The translations under genes were made by a program, and so were the position numbers. The notes beneath the pieces are model-generated. The model worked only from the letters and a program-made list of their open reading frames with translations. It had not been told where the DNA came from and did not search any database. DNA of 22,968 bases from IMG/VR virus record IMGVR_UViG_3300042987_001047, positions 1-22,968 of that record. The stretch is one strand, 5' to 3'. Of the stretch, positions 13,778-22,900 are shown piece by piece (within the stretch, counting starts at the first letter, position 1; every line of letters starts with the position of its first letter). The DNA is from a virus.

Positions 13778-14790
13778 AGGAATGTAAATAATGCAGCGGT
13801 AGCTAAAAGTAGTGTACACCAGGCACCGATCGTCTTATAATAAGACCAGAGCGGCGTACCAAAGTATTTATTGCCTATCATCACACACTTGTGCGCAGGA
13901 CTGAGAAGGTAACCGGCATATTCAACTGCGAAGAACCAGAGGAAATACTTAGTACCAAACGCTAGAGTCATCACGGTGGCCATTGCGATAAACTTTCCGC
14001 TGGATCCCATAATGAAGCTGGCCAGAAATCCGACAGCAGTAATTAGTGCCATCCCAGTAAAAGCACCGGCATCAACCTCGAGTGCTCGAACGAATGTAGC
14101 GAGCATAGATTCGTACCCTTTGCTGAAGTAGCCCAGGAGAATCACTATGGCAGCTACGGCCAACACTCCCCAGCGAACATAGGACAGAAGTTTCCTGAGG
14201 TTCCAGGTCCTGGTCAGAAATGCGTAGTACAGAGCCAGAGATCCAAAGATCGGAAAGATGTATTGCTGTCCGCCTAGATACACGTAGGTCAGGATGGCAG
14301 CGAAGAACGGCAGGACATTACGAATCACCGAGCTCATCTTGAACGGAATGGTGTCGATGTGAATGTCATCCTCCTTCATTCGCCAGACGATGTGATAGGT
14401 GATGAACGAGAGAGTGACGAATATCAGAGGAGAGATCATCCAGAGCCAGGCCCAATAAGACATACCGAGAGCTGCCATCGGTATGATGACGGTCTTCTCA
14501 AGTGGACTCCAGAGATAGTAGTGATGCGTAGAGAGATAATCCACGACTCCCATCTTATGCCGGCACTTGGAGTGAGCCATGGTATCCAATACTCCGGCAC
14601 TGACCGTCACTCTGCCTTCGATAGGAAGAACTCCACCAGCAGCACTGGTCAGAAACAGGACCAGACGATTGCTCTTGAATGACTCCTTGATGTAGGAGTA
14701 GATCGGCATGAACAGGTTGTGCTCCTTGACGATCCCGGCGATAATCATCACGAAGAACAACATCCAGAGATATTGTAGTGCGTCTATCAT
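13774..14790 (-). CDS. Polytopic inner-membrane permease-like protein (possibly DUF401-type)
   Basis: 338 residues from ATG at 14790, chosen over a GTG at 14838 because the ATG falls 5 nt after the upstream stop and starts directly before a membrane segment. About nine or ten hydrophobic segments are visible near 5-21, 42-58, 100-118, 119-136, 158-172, 177-193, 207-222, 243-262, 266-288 and 320-338. Two polar signatures stand out: GGVLPIEGRVTVSAGVLD (52-69) and SPAHKCVMIGNKYFGTPL (297-314). This pair, one per half of the protein, resembles the GG-x-x-P / SP-x-H-x-C-x-x-x-x-x-YF signatures I associate with DUF401 membrane proteins, distant relatives of ArsB/NhaD-type ion transporters; the match is from memory. 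The substrate cannot be read. The gene overlaps the outer-membrane gene by 4 nt. Confidence 0.8.
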   Translation of the reverse strand: MIDALQYLWMLFFVMIIAGIVKEHNLFMPIYSYIKESFKSNRLVLFLTSAAGGVLPIEGRVTVSAGVLDTMAHSKCRHKMGVVDYLSTHHYYLWSPLEKTVIIPMAALGMSYWAWLWMISPLIFVTLSFITYHIVWRMKEDDIHIDTIPFKMSSVIRNVLPFFAAILTYVYLGGQQYIFPIFGSLALYYAFLTRTWNLRKLLSYVRWGVLAVAAIVILLGYFSKGYESMLATFVRALEVDAGAFTGMALITAVGFLASFIMGSSGKFIAMATVMTLAFGTKYFLWFFAVEYAGYLLSPAHKCVMIGNKYFGTPLWSYYKTIGAWCTLLLATAALFTFL

Positions 14791-14795
14791 AATTT

Positions 14796-16436
14796 TTATG
14801 CTTTCTTCACGACTGCGATGTAGAATCCGTTCCACCACATCTCTGGATCTTCCTGCTCATTTAGGACGATCTTGTCATAGATGATCTCTAGACCAGATTC
14901 TGCGATTCCTTTCCGAGCTCCGCTGACCACGCCGTCCCAATTTGCATCATCGAAGATCAGGACAGCCTCATCAGCAAAAACATCAGAGAAGTATTTAGCA
15001 GCCTGCCGGTTCATCTCCTCCGAGTGGTCGGCATCGTAGAAGAACAGGTCGATCGATCCTAGCTGAGACTTGTCCACATTTCGAAAGTCGCAGTCGAAGA
15101 CCTTGATCGAATTGGCGCCCTTGAACGCTCGTGCGTTCTGAATGAATGACTCCTTAGATGCTGCGATTGCTACCTTCTGATCAGCTGAGACCGTATTCTC
15201 TTTCCAATGATCGACGGCGTATGCTCTCAGGGCGTTGTCTTCCAGAGTAGCGCAGAACGTTCCGCCGTTCAGGACTCCAATCTCAAGGTATCCAGTGGAG
15301 ATCTTGCCCAGGCCATTCAGGAACTGCCTCATCTTATTTGACGTCAGACCGTCGACTGGACTATGGATCGGCCAGTTGACGGTATCTAGAAGAAGTTGAG
15401 CGACAGCTGCTACCTTCGGATTGTTCTTGTTACCCTTGGCCTTCCAGACCTTGTCGCAGTAGTTGCAGTCCCAGCAATCGAACTTGCAGGTCTTGATCTT
15501 CTGCCTCCAGGCATTGATCGGCTTCTCGATCAGATTCGTCTCCTCGATGTAATCGTTGAAGCCATCGAACAGGATCTCCTCACCTCGGGCGAACCGAGAG
15601 ATGATATCCATCGTCTCGTCCAGTCGATTGCTGTTCTCTCGGCCGTGCATCTTGATGACATCGATGCCTAGATCCAGGAATTGCAGCCAGTCCTCTCGCC
15701 ACGGCGGGAAGTTAGCGTTCTTCAGCTTGACCGCCGAGTCTCGAGTGTCCCACAATTGGCAACTGACACGACTGATCGGATCTGTGAAGTACTGTGGACC
15801 GTCAGTCCGCGTGTTGTTGAACTGGTAGTGCTCATTCATCACCGGGCATCCACCAGCGCACCCCTCATTGGCCAGCAGGGACAGCTTGATCCCATACCTA
15901 TCCTTGGCCTTCTTGATCTCCTTCAGTCTATCGTGGTCGCGCATCAGCACTCGATCCAGGTTGACATAGTCGAATCCGGCCTCAGCAAGCTTGGCCACAT
16001 CTCGGGCCTCGGAGACACCACGCAGGATGGTGTTCTTCACGAACAGCTCTGGGAAGTTATGCTTGACCTGCTTGGTCAGCATCCAGTGCGTGTGCGGAAG
16101 CGTGCAGGACCTGACGCCCTTCTCGTAGAGTGGGCGGAAGTTTTTGATCCACGTCTCTAGGTTCTTCTGGTCTGGTCGTATAGCGATGTTGTTGAACGTC
16201 GCCGAGACTGGAATCCCAGTAGAATTCTGGACGTACAGAGCAGCCTCAACGAGGAAGGCAGCATCATCAGGTCCTCCAGCGAACACGTCGCCCATCGCAT
16301 CCTGCAGGAATGGCGGTATCCTGCAGGTGAAGTAGATGTCGTAGATCCAGTCCTTATGTGTCTTGCAGAAGGAGAGGAATTTGCTGAACTGCTGCTCTGT
16401 TAGTTTCGGATTGAGCGGTATACTAAAGATTTTCAC
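14796..16436 (-). CDS. U32-like Cys-cluster domain fused to a class I methyltransferase
   Basis: 546 residues from GTG at 16436 (opening VKIFSIPLNPKL); a TTG seven codons earlier (16457) is possible but adds a basic stretch inside the neighbour's frame. The N-terminal part (to about 300) looks like the TIM-barrel of U32 'peptidase' family proteins: GFDYVNLDRVLMRDHDRLKE, then LLANEGCAGGCPVMNEHYQF with Cys193 and Cys197, SCQLWD with Cys226, and a CKFDCWDCNYC cluster (317-327). U32 relatives such as UbiU/UbiV and RlhA act in hydroxylation and bind [4Fe-4S] via conserved cysteines. Residues about 375-546 are a SAM methyltransferase: YLEIGVLNGGTF (motif I, 383-394), DLFFYDADHSEE (463-474) and LIFDDANWDGVVSGARKG (493-510). 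The target is unknown. The gene overlaps the coiled-coil gene by 14 nt and precedes the permease by 5 nt. Confidence 0.78.
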   Translation of the reverse strand: MKIFSIPLNPKLTEQQFSKFLSFCKTHKDWIYDIYFTCRIPPFLQDAMGDVFAGGPDDAAFLVEAALYVQNSTGIPVSATFNNIAIRPDQKNLETWIKNFRPLYEKGVRSCTLPHTHWMLTKQVKHNFPELFVKNTILRGVSEARDVAKLAEAGFDYVNLDRVLMRDHDRLKEIKKAKDRYGIKLSLLANEGCAGGCPVMNEHYQFNNTRTDGPQYFTDPISRVSCQLWDTRDSAVKLKNANFPPWREDWLQFLDLGIDVIKMHGRENSNRLDETMDIISRFARGEEILFDGFNDYIEETNLIEKPINAWRQKIKTCKFDCWDCNYCDKVWKAKGNKNNPKVAAVAQLLLDTVNWPIHSPVDGLTSNKMRQFLNGLGKISTGYLEIGVLNGGTFCATLEDNALRAYAVDHWKENTVSADQKVAIAASKESFIQNARAFKGANSIKVFDCDFRNVDKSQLGSIDLFFYDADHSEEMNRQAAKYFSDVFADEAVLIFDDANWDGVVSGARKGIAESGLEIIYDKIVLNEQEDPEMWWNGFYIAVVKKA

Positions 16437-17133
16437 CTGGCGTCTTGTTCGCCTCAAGCTTCAATTGCTCATTGGCAAATGCATCGATATAGTTGATATT
16501 GCTGTCAGTAAGCTTGAGCTGCTCGACGGCTTCTTTGCCGATTGCATCGACAGCTTTACCGAGCGCGAGATTATACTTGATCGCCAGTCCAAGAGTCTGT
16601 TTGACGTCCTCCAGAGGCATCATCAGGATCGAGTCCATATTGCCCTGGCTGATCCGGCCGATGGTGTTGATATCCAGCGAGGCCTGTTTCGCCATGCGGG
16701 TGATCCAGTAGTTGCGCTCCTCGAGTTCATTGTGCGCAGCAAAGTTCTTGAGATCCTCGATGTTCGGAACTAGGTCACGAATCATAGCAATGAAGTTGTC
16801 GATCTCGTTCTGGCACATCCTCTCCTTCTTGTCGTACATATGGATGTCCCAGTCAGCCTGCTCAAGATCGACTTCCAGCAGCTGTTTCTTCAGGGCATCG
16901 ATCTCGTTTCCGATGTCACGCAAGATTATCTGGCGTTGGATTTGCCGCTTCTTGCGCTCACGGTCGATCTGCTTCTTCATACCAATGCGCGTGTCGAGCT
17001 CAATCAGAGCCTGACGAACACGGCGGTAATCGGTAACCTGCGAGTTAACCACAAAGTAACGCGACTGGAAATCAGACATTCCCAGCGAGTTCTCATTCTC
17101 CGTCACGAAGTTCAAAATCTCAGTGTCATTCAT
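16423..17133 (-). CDS. Coiled-coil protein of unknown function
   Basis: 236 residues, not recognised. Residues about 45-95 are a highly charged predicted coiled coil (MKKQIDRERKKRQIQRQIIL, then GNEIDALKKQLLEVDLEQAD); a second helical segment covers 105-135. The C-terminal half (150-225) is also helical, with LEDVKQTLGLAIKYNLALGK and AVEQLKLTDSNI. No signal peptide, membrane span or cysteine-rich motif. It follows the lysine-rich 201-aa gene by 14 nt and its end overlaps the methyltransferase fusion by 14 nt. It sits at the end of the fibre gene group, so a tail-fibre assembly chaperone or virion component is a fair but untested guess. No recognisable ribosome site. Confidence 0.7.
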   Translation of the reverse strand: MNDTEILNFVTENENSLGMSDFQSRYFVVNSQVTDYRRVRQALIELDTRIGMKKQIDRERKKRQIQRQIILRDIGNEIDALKKQLLEVDLEQADWDIHMYDKKERMCQNEIDNFIAMIRDLVPNIEDLKNFAAHNELEERNYWITRMAKQASLDINTIGRISQGNMDSILMMPLEDVKQTLGLAIKYNLALGKAVDAIGKEAVEQLKLTDSNINYIDAFANEQLKLEANKTPGENL

Positions 17134-17147
17134 ATAGTATATGTATG

Positions 17148-17753
17148 TCAGAATTTATACCCAAACTTTAGAGGGAAGTCCTTTCTAATGTTGCGCTCTT
17201 CATTCCATTTGCCTAGGCGAGTGGCTAGATCCTTTGACATCTCGATTCCTAGGATCTCCTCACGGGCCTGAACGATCTCATCGATGGTCTTCATCTTGTC
17301 GATGTCTTTCTTCAGGTCAGCATGCTTCTTAGCATTGTGCGCTGGTCTCTTCTTACCATCAAGCTCAGGCTTTCCCTTCTTACGGTCATCCATCTCAATG
17401 TCCACATGGAAGTGAAAGGCTTTCTTCATCAGTGAGATGACAGCTTCTTTCTGAGGATCAGTGATGTAGACTTTCGTTCTGCGGCTGCCCTTTGCCAGTT
17501 CGTCGGCATCTGGCTGTAGACCTTCCAGATCAGAGTACGCTTTACGGTATCCTCGAGTCTCACCGTAGATATTGCGAACCGCGGCCTCAGCCTCAGTTAT
17601 TTCTAGCAAAGGGATATTGTCTGGATGAGCACGCACTTCTGCTAATGCCGCATCAGTAACCGAGATGATGTTGAAATTATCCACGCATCCGAGGACTGTC
17701 ATTCCATTGATCTGCGGAATGTACCTGAAGAATTTTGCAAGATAGTATGCCAT
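17148..17753 (-). CDS. Lysine-rich protein of unknown function
   Basis: 201 residues, not recognised. The N-terminus (AYYLAKFFRYIPQINGMTVL, then DAALAEVRAHPDNIPLLEIT) looks like a small folded domain. The middle (about 120-165) is very rich in Lys, Asp and His (DDRKKGKPELDGKKRPAHNA and on), probably a flexible basic linker. The C-terminus (165-201) is helical followed by basic and aromatic residues ending KFGYKF. The gene starts 8 nt after the stop of the second fibre-like paralogue and lies 14 nt before the coiled-coil gene. No signal peptide. A structural or assembly role near the fibres is suggested only by position. Confidence 0.7.
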   Translation of the reverse strand: MAYYLAKFFRYIPQINGMTVLGCVDNFNIISVTDAALAEVRAHPDNIPLLEITEAEAAVRNIYGETRGYRKAYSDLEGLQPDADELAKGSRRTKVYITDPQKEAVISLMKKAFHFHVDIEMDDRKKGKPELDGKKRPAHNAKKHADLKKDIDKMKTIDEIVQAREEILGIEMSKDLATRLGKWNEERNIRKDFPLKFGYKF

Positions 17754-17761
17754 AAGATGAT

Positions 17762-18832
17762 TTATATGTTGGTTCCGAGTGTGCCGCCGAGCAATATGCA
17801 GCTACCAGTTCCGCAGCAGCCAGATGATGCTCCGCCGTGTCCTTTGGGTTGAGTGTCTGATCCCATTGCGACCTGAGTATCTGAGGTGTAATACTGCTTC
17901 TGAGTATTGTTAGTCTGAGCACCGTTGTAAGATCCCAGCGCATATCCCCAATCCTGTCCGATCTGCATATTTTCTTCGCCGTTTGATTCTGGCCGCGCAA
18001 TCGTGGTGATCTGAGTCAGCGTGGTGTCATTGAACTTGTATGTCGTACCAGTAACATTTGTGGTTGCATTGTATCCGAATCCCCACTTGCTAGACAAGCC
18101 TTTTGCCACGCCATCAAGATTTCCCGCAAAGCTCCATGCGCCAGCTGCAGACCAAGTCTCGGTTGAAAAGCTCAACTTAGCCGAGTTTCCATTAGCGCCC
18201 ACTGTTCCGAAGTACTGGCCAAAGAATCCAGTGTATGCGCCATACGTATTTCCGCCTGATCCGGCAGTACAGACATTTCCAAGGTAACCGGAATAAGCCA
18301 TCGTGTCAGTGACTGTGCTGAACTTTTCGGTGACGTTTGATCCACCTCCTGCGATATAGATTGCAGTGAGACCTGGATTCATCAGTGTCTTGGTATCCTG
18401 CCGAGCAATCTTAAGGTCCCAGGATGACTGGTGAGTTCTCAGTGTCTCAGAGATCATACTCATCGATGACACGAATGATGTCGCTCCGTTCCATGACACA
18501 CCGTTTGGAAACACGTAGGAATAGTAATCGCTGAATCCACCGTTGATGTAGTTGGCGATGTAGTCCATCATGTCGCCAAGGTTGACGGTCGTGTCCGTCA
18601 TATGTACAGTGCGGTTTGTGTTCCTCCAGGGGGAACTATCCTTGTACCCGCAATGCAGATATCCACGGGTGTAGATCGTACGGTACTTGAACGTATCCTG
18701 GCCGATCGGATTAGGATTTATCGCATATCCGTCTGAATTCCAGCTCTTGCCGTCGTAGAAGTAGACGTCTCCGTTTGGAGAGACGTACCTGGTACCGGAA
18801 CTAGGAGAACTTGGGAAACTTAGTACGGCCAT
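17762..18832 (-). CDS. Fibre-like virion protein, second tandem paralogue
   Basis: 356 residues. It begins with a short phage virion module: VLSFPSSPSSGTRYVSPNGD, then YFYDGKSWNSDG. A body of glycine-, serine- and aromatic-rich beta repeats follows, with NTNRTVHMTDTTVNLGDMMD (72-91), a series of SSMSMISETLRT / STVTDTMAYSGYLG / SFSTETWSAAG blocks that suggest a repeating blade or strand unit, and a Gly-rich end with GSDTQPKGHGGASSGCCG and a final GGTLGTNI. The preceding gene is its close paralogue across the full length. Known tail genes of cyanophage-type T4-like phages have this look (xTRGYxxxGYxxxxPWxNxNRTxH); function there is virion structural, and receptor binding is plausible. The start is 3 nt after the upstream stop. 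Confidence 0.78.
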   Translation of the reverse strand: MAVLSFPSSPSSGTRYVSPNGDVYFYDGKSWNSDGYAINPNPIGQDTFKYRTIYTRGYLHCGYKDSSPWRNTNRTVHMTDTTVNLGDMMDYIANYINGGFSDYYSYVFPNGVSWNGATSFVSSMSMISETLRTHQSSWDLKIARQDTKTLMNPGLTAIYIAGGGSNVTEKFSTVTDTMAYSGYLGNVCTAGSGGNTYGAYTGFFGQYFGTVGANGNSAKLSFSTETWSAAGAWSFAGNLDGVAKGLSSKWGFGYNATTNVTGTTYKFNDTTLTQITTIARPESNGEENMQIGQDWGYALGSYNGAQTNNTQKQYYTSDTQVAMGSDTQPKGHGGASSGCCGTGSCILLGGTLGTNI

Positions 18833-18835
18833 ACA

Positions 18836-19897
18836 TTATATAGAGGTACCCATCGTACCGCCTAGAAGAGTAACACTGCCACTGCCGCAAGAGCCTGATG
18901 ACATTCCGCCGTGTCCTTTAGGCTGACCATCGGATCCGAGCGCGACGCAACTATCAGTCAAATAAGAGGTCTTCGTAGAATTGTTAGTCTGACCAGCCCC
19001 ATTGTACGAGCCGAGGGTGTAACCCCAATCCTGTCCAACCTGGCAGTTTTCTTCACCGCAACTTTCAGGGCGACTGAAACTAGTAGATAGAGTTCCAGTC
19101 GTATCGTTGAACTTGTTGTAGGTAGATGATCCAGCATAACTGCCAGCCGCATTGTATCCCCAACCCCATTTACTAGAAAGCCCCTTTGGCTGACCGTCGC
19201 TGTTATTTGCTCCCCAGGCCCAAGTACCGGTAGTCCAGGTTTCAGTTGACCACGCTAGCCACGCTGAAGATCCACTCGATCCGATAATTCCATACGTTGC
19301 TCCCCAAAATCCGCTGGCCGCATAATTTCCATTTCCAGAACTTCCGACATAACTGGCATACATCATCGTATCGGTTATTGTATTGAATTTGTCAGTAGTA
19401 CCAGAATATCCGGAGGTAATATAGATTCCGGTCAATCCAGGATTCATCAGAGCTTTACAGTTTGTTCTGCTGACGGTCATGTAACGATTCGAGTTGATCG
19501 TTCGAAGCGTCTCAGTGATCATACTCATCGAAGATGTTACGTTAGAGTTTCCTCCCACAGCACCCGAGTTGTTAAAAACGTAAGTATTATAGTCACTGAA
19601 CCCGCCATCGATGTACGATGAGTTATTGTCCATCATATCACCCAGATTGACACTTGTATCCGAGACGTGAATAGTGCGATTCGTATTTTTCCAAGGAGAT
19701 CCGCCCTGATATCCGCAATGAGTGTATCCGCGAGTGTAGATCGTACGGTACAGGAACGTGTTGTTAGCAATTGGATTTGGATTGATCGTCGTTCCAGTCG
19801 AAGACCAGACACGGCCATCGTAGAAGTACGGATGTCCGTTTGGAGAAATGTACCGTGCGCCAGTAGCAGGTGAACTTGGAAAACTTAGTACTGACAT
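18836..19897 (-). CDS. Fibre-like virion protein, first tandem paralogue
   Basis: 353 residues, full-length paralogue of the next gene: VLSFPSSPATGARYISPNGH, YFYDGRVWSSTG, TRGYTHCGYQGGSPWKNTNR and GSDGQPKGHGGMSSGSCGSG all have a counterpart there. Differences concentrate in the middle (about 95-240), where loop lengths and Gly/Ser/Asn content vary, as expected if the loops face a receptor. Cysteines here (for example SRPESCGEENCQVGQDWGY) are partly replaced in the paralogue (SRPESNGEENMQIGQDWGY counterpart with Ala for Ser at the start), so any disulphide is not shared. A good Shine-Dalgarno (AAAGG, 9 nt before the ATG) lies at the end of the fibre gene, whose stop is 4 nt upstream. Probably a tail adhesin or whisker component. 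Confidence 0.78.
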   Translation of the reverse strand: MSVLSFPSSPATGARYISPNGHPYFYDGRVWSSTGTTINPNPIANNTFLYRTIYTRGYTHCGYQGGSPWKNTNRTIHVSDTSVNLGDMMDNNSSYIDGGFSDYNTYVFNNSGAVGGNSNVTSSMSMITETLRTINSNRYMTVSRTNCKALMNPGLTGIYITSGYSGTTDKFNTITDTMMYASYVGSSGNGNYAASGFWGATYGIIGSSGSSAWLAWSTETWTTGTWAWGANNSDGQPKGLSSKWGWGYNAAGSYAGSSTYNKFNDTTGTLSTSFSRPESCGEENCQVGQDWGYTLGSYNGAGQTNNSTKTSYLTDSCVALGSDGQPKGHGGMSSGSCGSGSVTLLGGTMGTSI

Positions 19898-19901
19898 TGG
19901 A

Positions 19902-22900
19902 TTATGCCTTTGATGCTAGGAGTGCCTTCAGCTCGTCGATCTGGACCTGTTGAGCCTTGATCGCCTCGATGAGAAGCGGGATCATCTTCTCGTAGCGAAC
20001 AGTCAGGTATTCGTCTGAGATAGGAGCGGTCGTCACGATCTCAGGGAGAATTGCTTGTACTTCCTGAGCAGACACGCCGATCTCTCGTTTCTTCTGATAA
20101 CCTAGAGCCACAGCAGTCTCATTCGCCTCGAAGTAGAAACCGGACAGCGCCTTCACCTTCTCGATTGGATTCTCAATTGGACCAAGTTTGGTCTTCAGAC
20201 GTTCGTCAGAATAGTAAGCAGTGATGTTGTCTGTCGCACGGATTTCACCGGCAGTGCCAGATGCATTAGTGTTGATTCCTAGGGACTGGAATCGCGCATA
20301 TCCAGCATTGCTGATCGACGCGACATTCGCCGGCGTACTGACATCGCGGAAGATCCATCCACGATTCGCCGTATTATTCATAGTAAAGTAAGTAGCCCAG
20401 TCAGTACCATTTGATACACTGCCGTGTGTGCCGTATGTCGCGGTACTTGCAAACATCATTCCATATGTCGGCTGAGTGGTTGTTCCTCCAGTATTAACCC
20501 ACGATGGATAGAGCGCCAAGCCAAAACCAGCGCTTGATCCAGCGCCATTAACCTCTAAGCTATATTTGAGCTTTGCGCTCATTCCGCTAGTCACACTGTC
20601 TGCTGCCGGATCTACGAAATATGTGGTATCATTTTGGTCATAGAATACAGAAGAGCGCATCGAATTTGCGCTCCATAGGTCACCGCTCATATTGAGCGTC
20701 AGTCTTCCCGCTGACGCGCTCCATCCACCAATTCGGAATACGTTATCTGGATCCAATCCCATGTTTACTGCATAGGATCCGGATCGATGGAAAGACAAGA
20801 ATGCAGCGCCGCCGTCACTAGAATATGCCTGAAGACCAGGACTGTTGGTAGCTCCAAGATATACGCCGGATCCTTTATTGCTGTAAAAATATTGGTTACT
20901 GTAATAGCTACCGGAACCATTGACCGTCAGTCCGTTAAGATTGGACGTACTACCAGGATCGGTGTAATACGTGGTATCCCCTAGATCGTAATACCGATTG
21001 GCATAGAAATAACCATTGGACTCGACGTATGCTCGAGTATTATTTCCAGTCCTGAAGTAGATCGCACCTCCTGCATTCGGCGTATTCAGGAATGTGTTCG
21101 TGCTTCCATCAGTGATCAGCGTATAATCAGATCCTTGTCTCCATAGACCGGCATATGACTGATAGCTAGGATGCACACCGATCGTCATCGGATACGATCC
21201 ACCCGATGTCGCAGTGATGTTTCCGGTTGCAGTCAGCAGTCCGCTGACACTTACGTTGCCGTTGATGTTACCACCACCGACAGGATAGTACTGCGACATA
21301 TCTGGTGTCGGTGTGGCCACAACCCAGGCATTTGCCGTAGACCACCAGATGTTCAGCTTACCAGTATCAGTGTTCCACCAGAGGTCACCGTTTGCGATTG
21401 CAGTCGGAGTACCTGTCGTAGCACCAGACTGAATGAACATTCCTGGCAGAGTGATGCCGCTAGTGTAGTTGGAGCTGGCTTTTGTCCATGCGCCGTAGAG
21501 TGTTCCGCCGGAGTAAGCATTACCATAGCTCGATCTAACCGCCCAATTACCATTGTTGTTCAATAAACCGAAACCGTCGTTGTCCCAATAAACTAATCCC
21601 TTGAGCGTGCTAGCATGTCCTGCTCTGAATTTCAGCCCGCCGTATGTGAGACTTCCTCCACCAGCAACATTGTAGTAACCGGCTTCACCCGAATAAAAGT
21701 GCATCGCATAGTCGCTATTGTATAGACCATTTGCACCATTTGTCCTGAACCAATTTGCGCTGAAGACATCTCCTAAGTATACTTCACCGCTTCCTCCGCG
21801 TTGTACGATCTGACTTGCAGTATTTGCAGAAGTTGCCGTGATCGTGGCGGAGTTTGCCTGGTTATCAATCGAACGAGCACGGTCAACACGCACACCGTAC
21901 GTGTTGCTTCCGTTCCATCCCATTAAGCTGATGGCCTCACCCCATGTATTACTTCCAGCGCCGGTACTATTGATAGTGTTCTGCGCAGTATACTTGTCGA
22001 TTATACCACCGCCTGGTTCAGTACCAGCGGACGCATCAATCAAAACGTGGTTGTTTCCATAGTTCTTCCAGCGAAGATATTTTGCAACCTCAAGGTCGTT
22101 TGCTGCAGTGCCCCTAGCTGTAGATATATTTTGACCAGTTAGCGTGATGTCGGCAGAACCGTTAAACGAAACACCTGCAATATTGCGTGCGGTCTGCAGT
22201 GTGGTTGCGGTTGACGCATTGATTGCCCAGCTGCCAGATGCATCGCCACCAGTGCGAGTCGGAACGTTCAATACTGTACGGAAATTGGCAGGAGTATAGT
22301 AGCGAATGTACTGGTCATATGAAGCGTAAACTCGGTCAATCGCAGAAGTACCCTGATCTCCACTTATAGTATTAATCCAACCAGCTTGAATATAGCCATT
22401 TCCATCAGTACGAACAATCTTATTTGCTTCATTGTTGGTTCCGGTATGAACATCTAACCCATCTAGAAGATCCGCATTTAGATTTGTGACCTTCGTCGTT
22501 GAAGTTACTGTTAATGGAGCAGTACCTGTGGCAACGTTTGATATCAGTCTTGTACCAGTGACTGTTCCAGATACAACCAAATCCGATACGCCGTTTGCGC
22601 TCGGCTTGAGCGTCATTGCATCATATACTGTAGAACCTGACGGAGTGAATCTCCATCTCCACCAATCATTATTGTTGTCGTCCGTGAGATTAAAGTCAAA
22701 GAATGTAGAAGTTCCACTAATTGTCGTGGCAATAGAAGCACTGTCTGATCCTTCAGTGGTAAATCCAATAGACGTTACACTTGTCAGAGAAGTATGATTA
22801 TGGCTCGCCGCCGCTGCACCAATTTCTCCTAAAGTCCACGAAACGTCCGCCGATCCGTTTACTGATTTTCCGGTACTGCCAATCGTGAATGTGCGTGCCG

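Noticed and set aside
13778-13819. Upstream ATG start of the outer-membrane gene
   Set aside because: It would put 14 non-signal residues before a textbook Sec signal peptide; the 4-nt overlap start is more natural.
14791-14838. Upstream GTG start giving the permease 16 more residues
   Set aside because: The added residues are charged and overlap the methyltransferase end by 43 nt; the ATG at 14790 sits just past the stop and starts directly before the first membrane segment.
15681-16160. Plus-strand open frame of 159 codons
   Set aside because: It is antisense to the conserved U32-like domain and has no ribosome site or partner genes.
17755-17764. CATATAAATC as a further late promoter before the 201-aa gene
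   Set aside because: The last base of the core differs (TATAAATC) and it overlaps a stop codon in a tight 8-nt junction; too weak to call.
22614-22616. ATG at 22616 as the true start of the fibre gene
   Set aside because: The frame is open without a stop to the right edge and the extra sequence encodes typical fibre repeats, so the gene starts outside the window.
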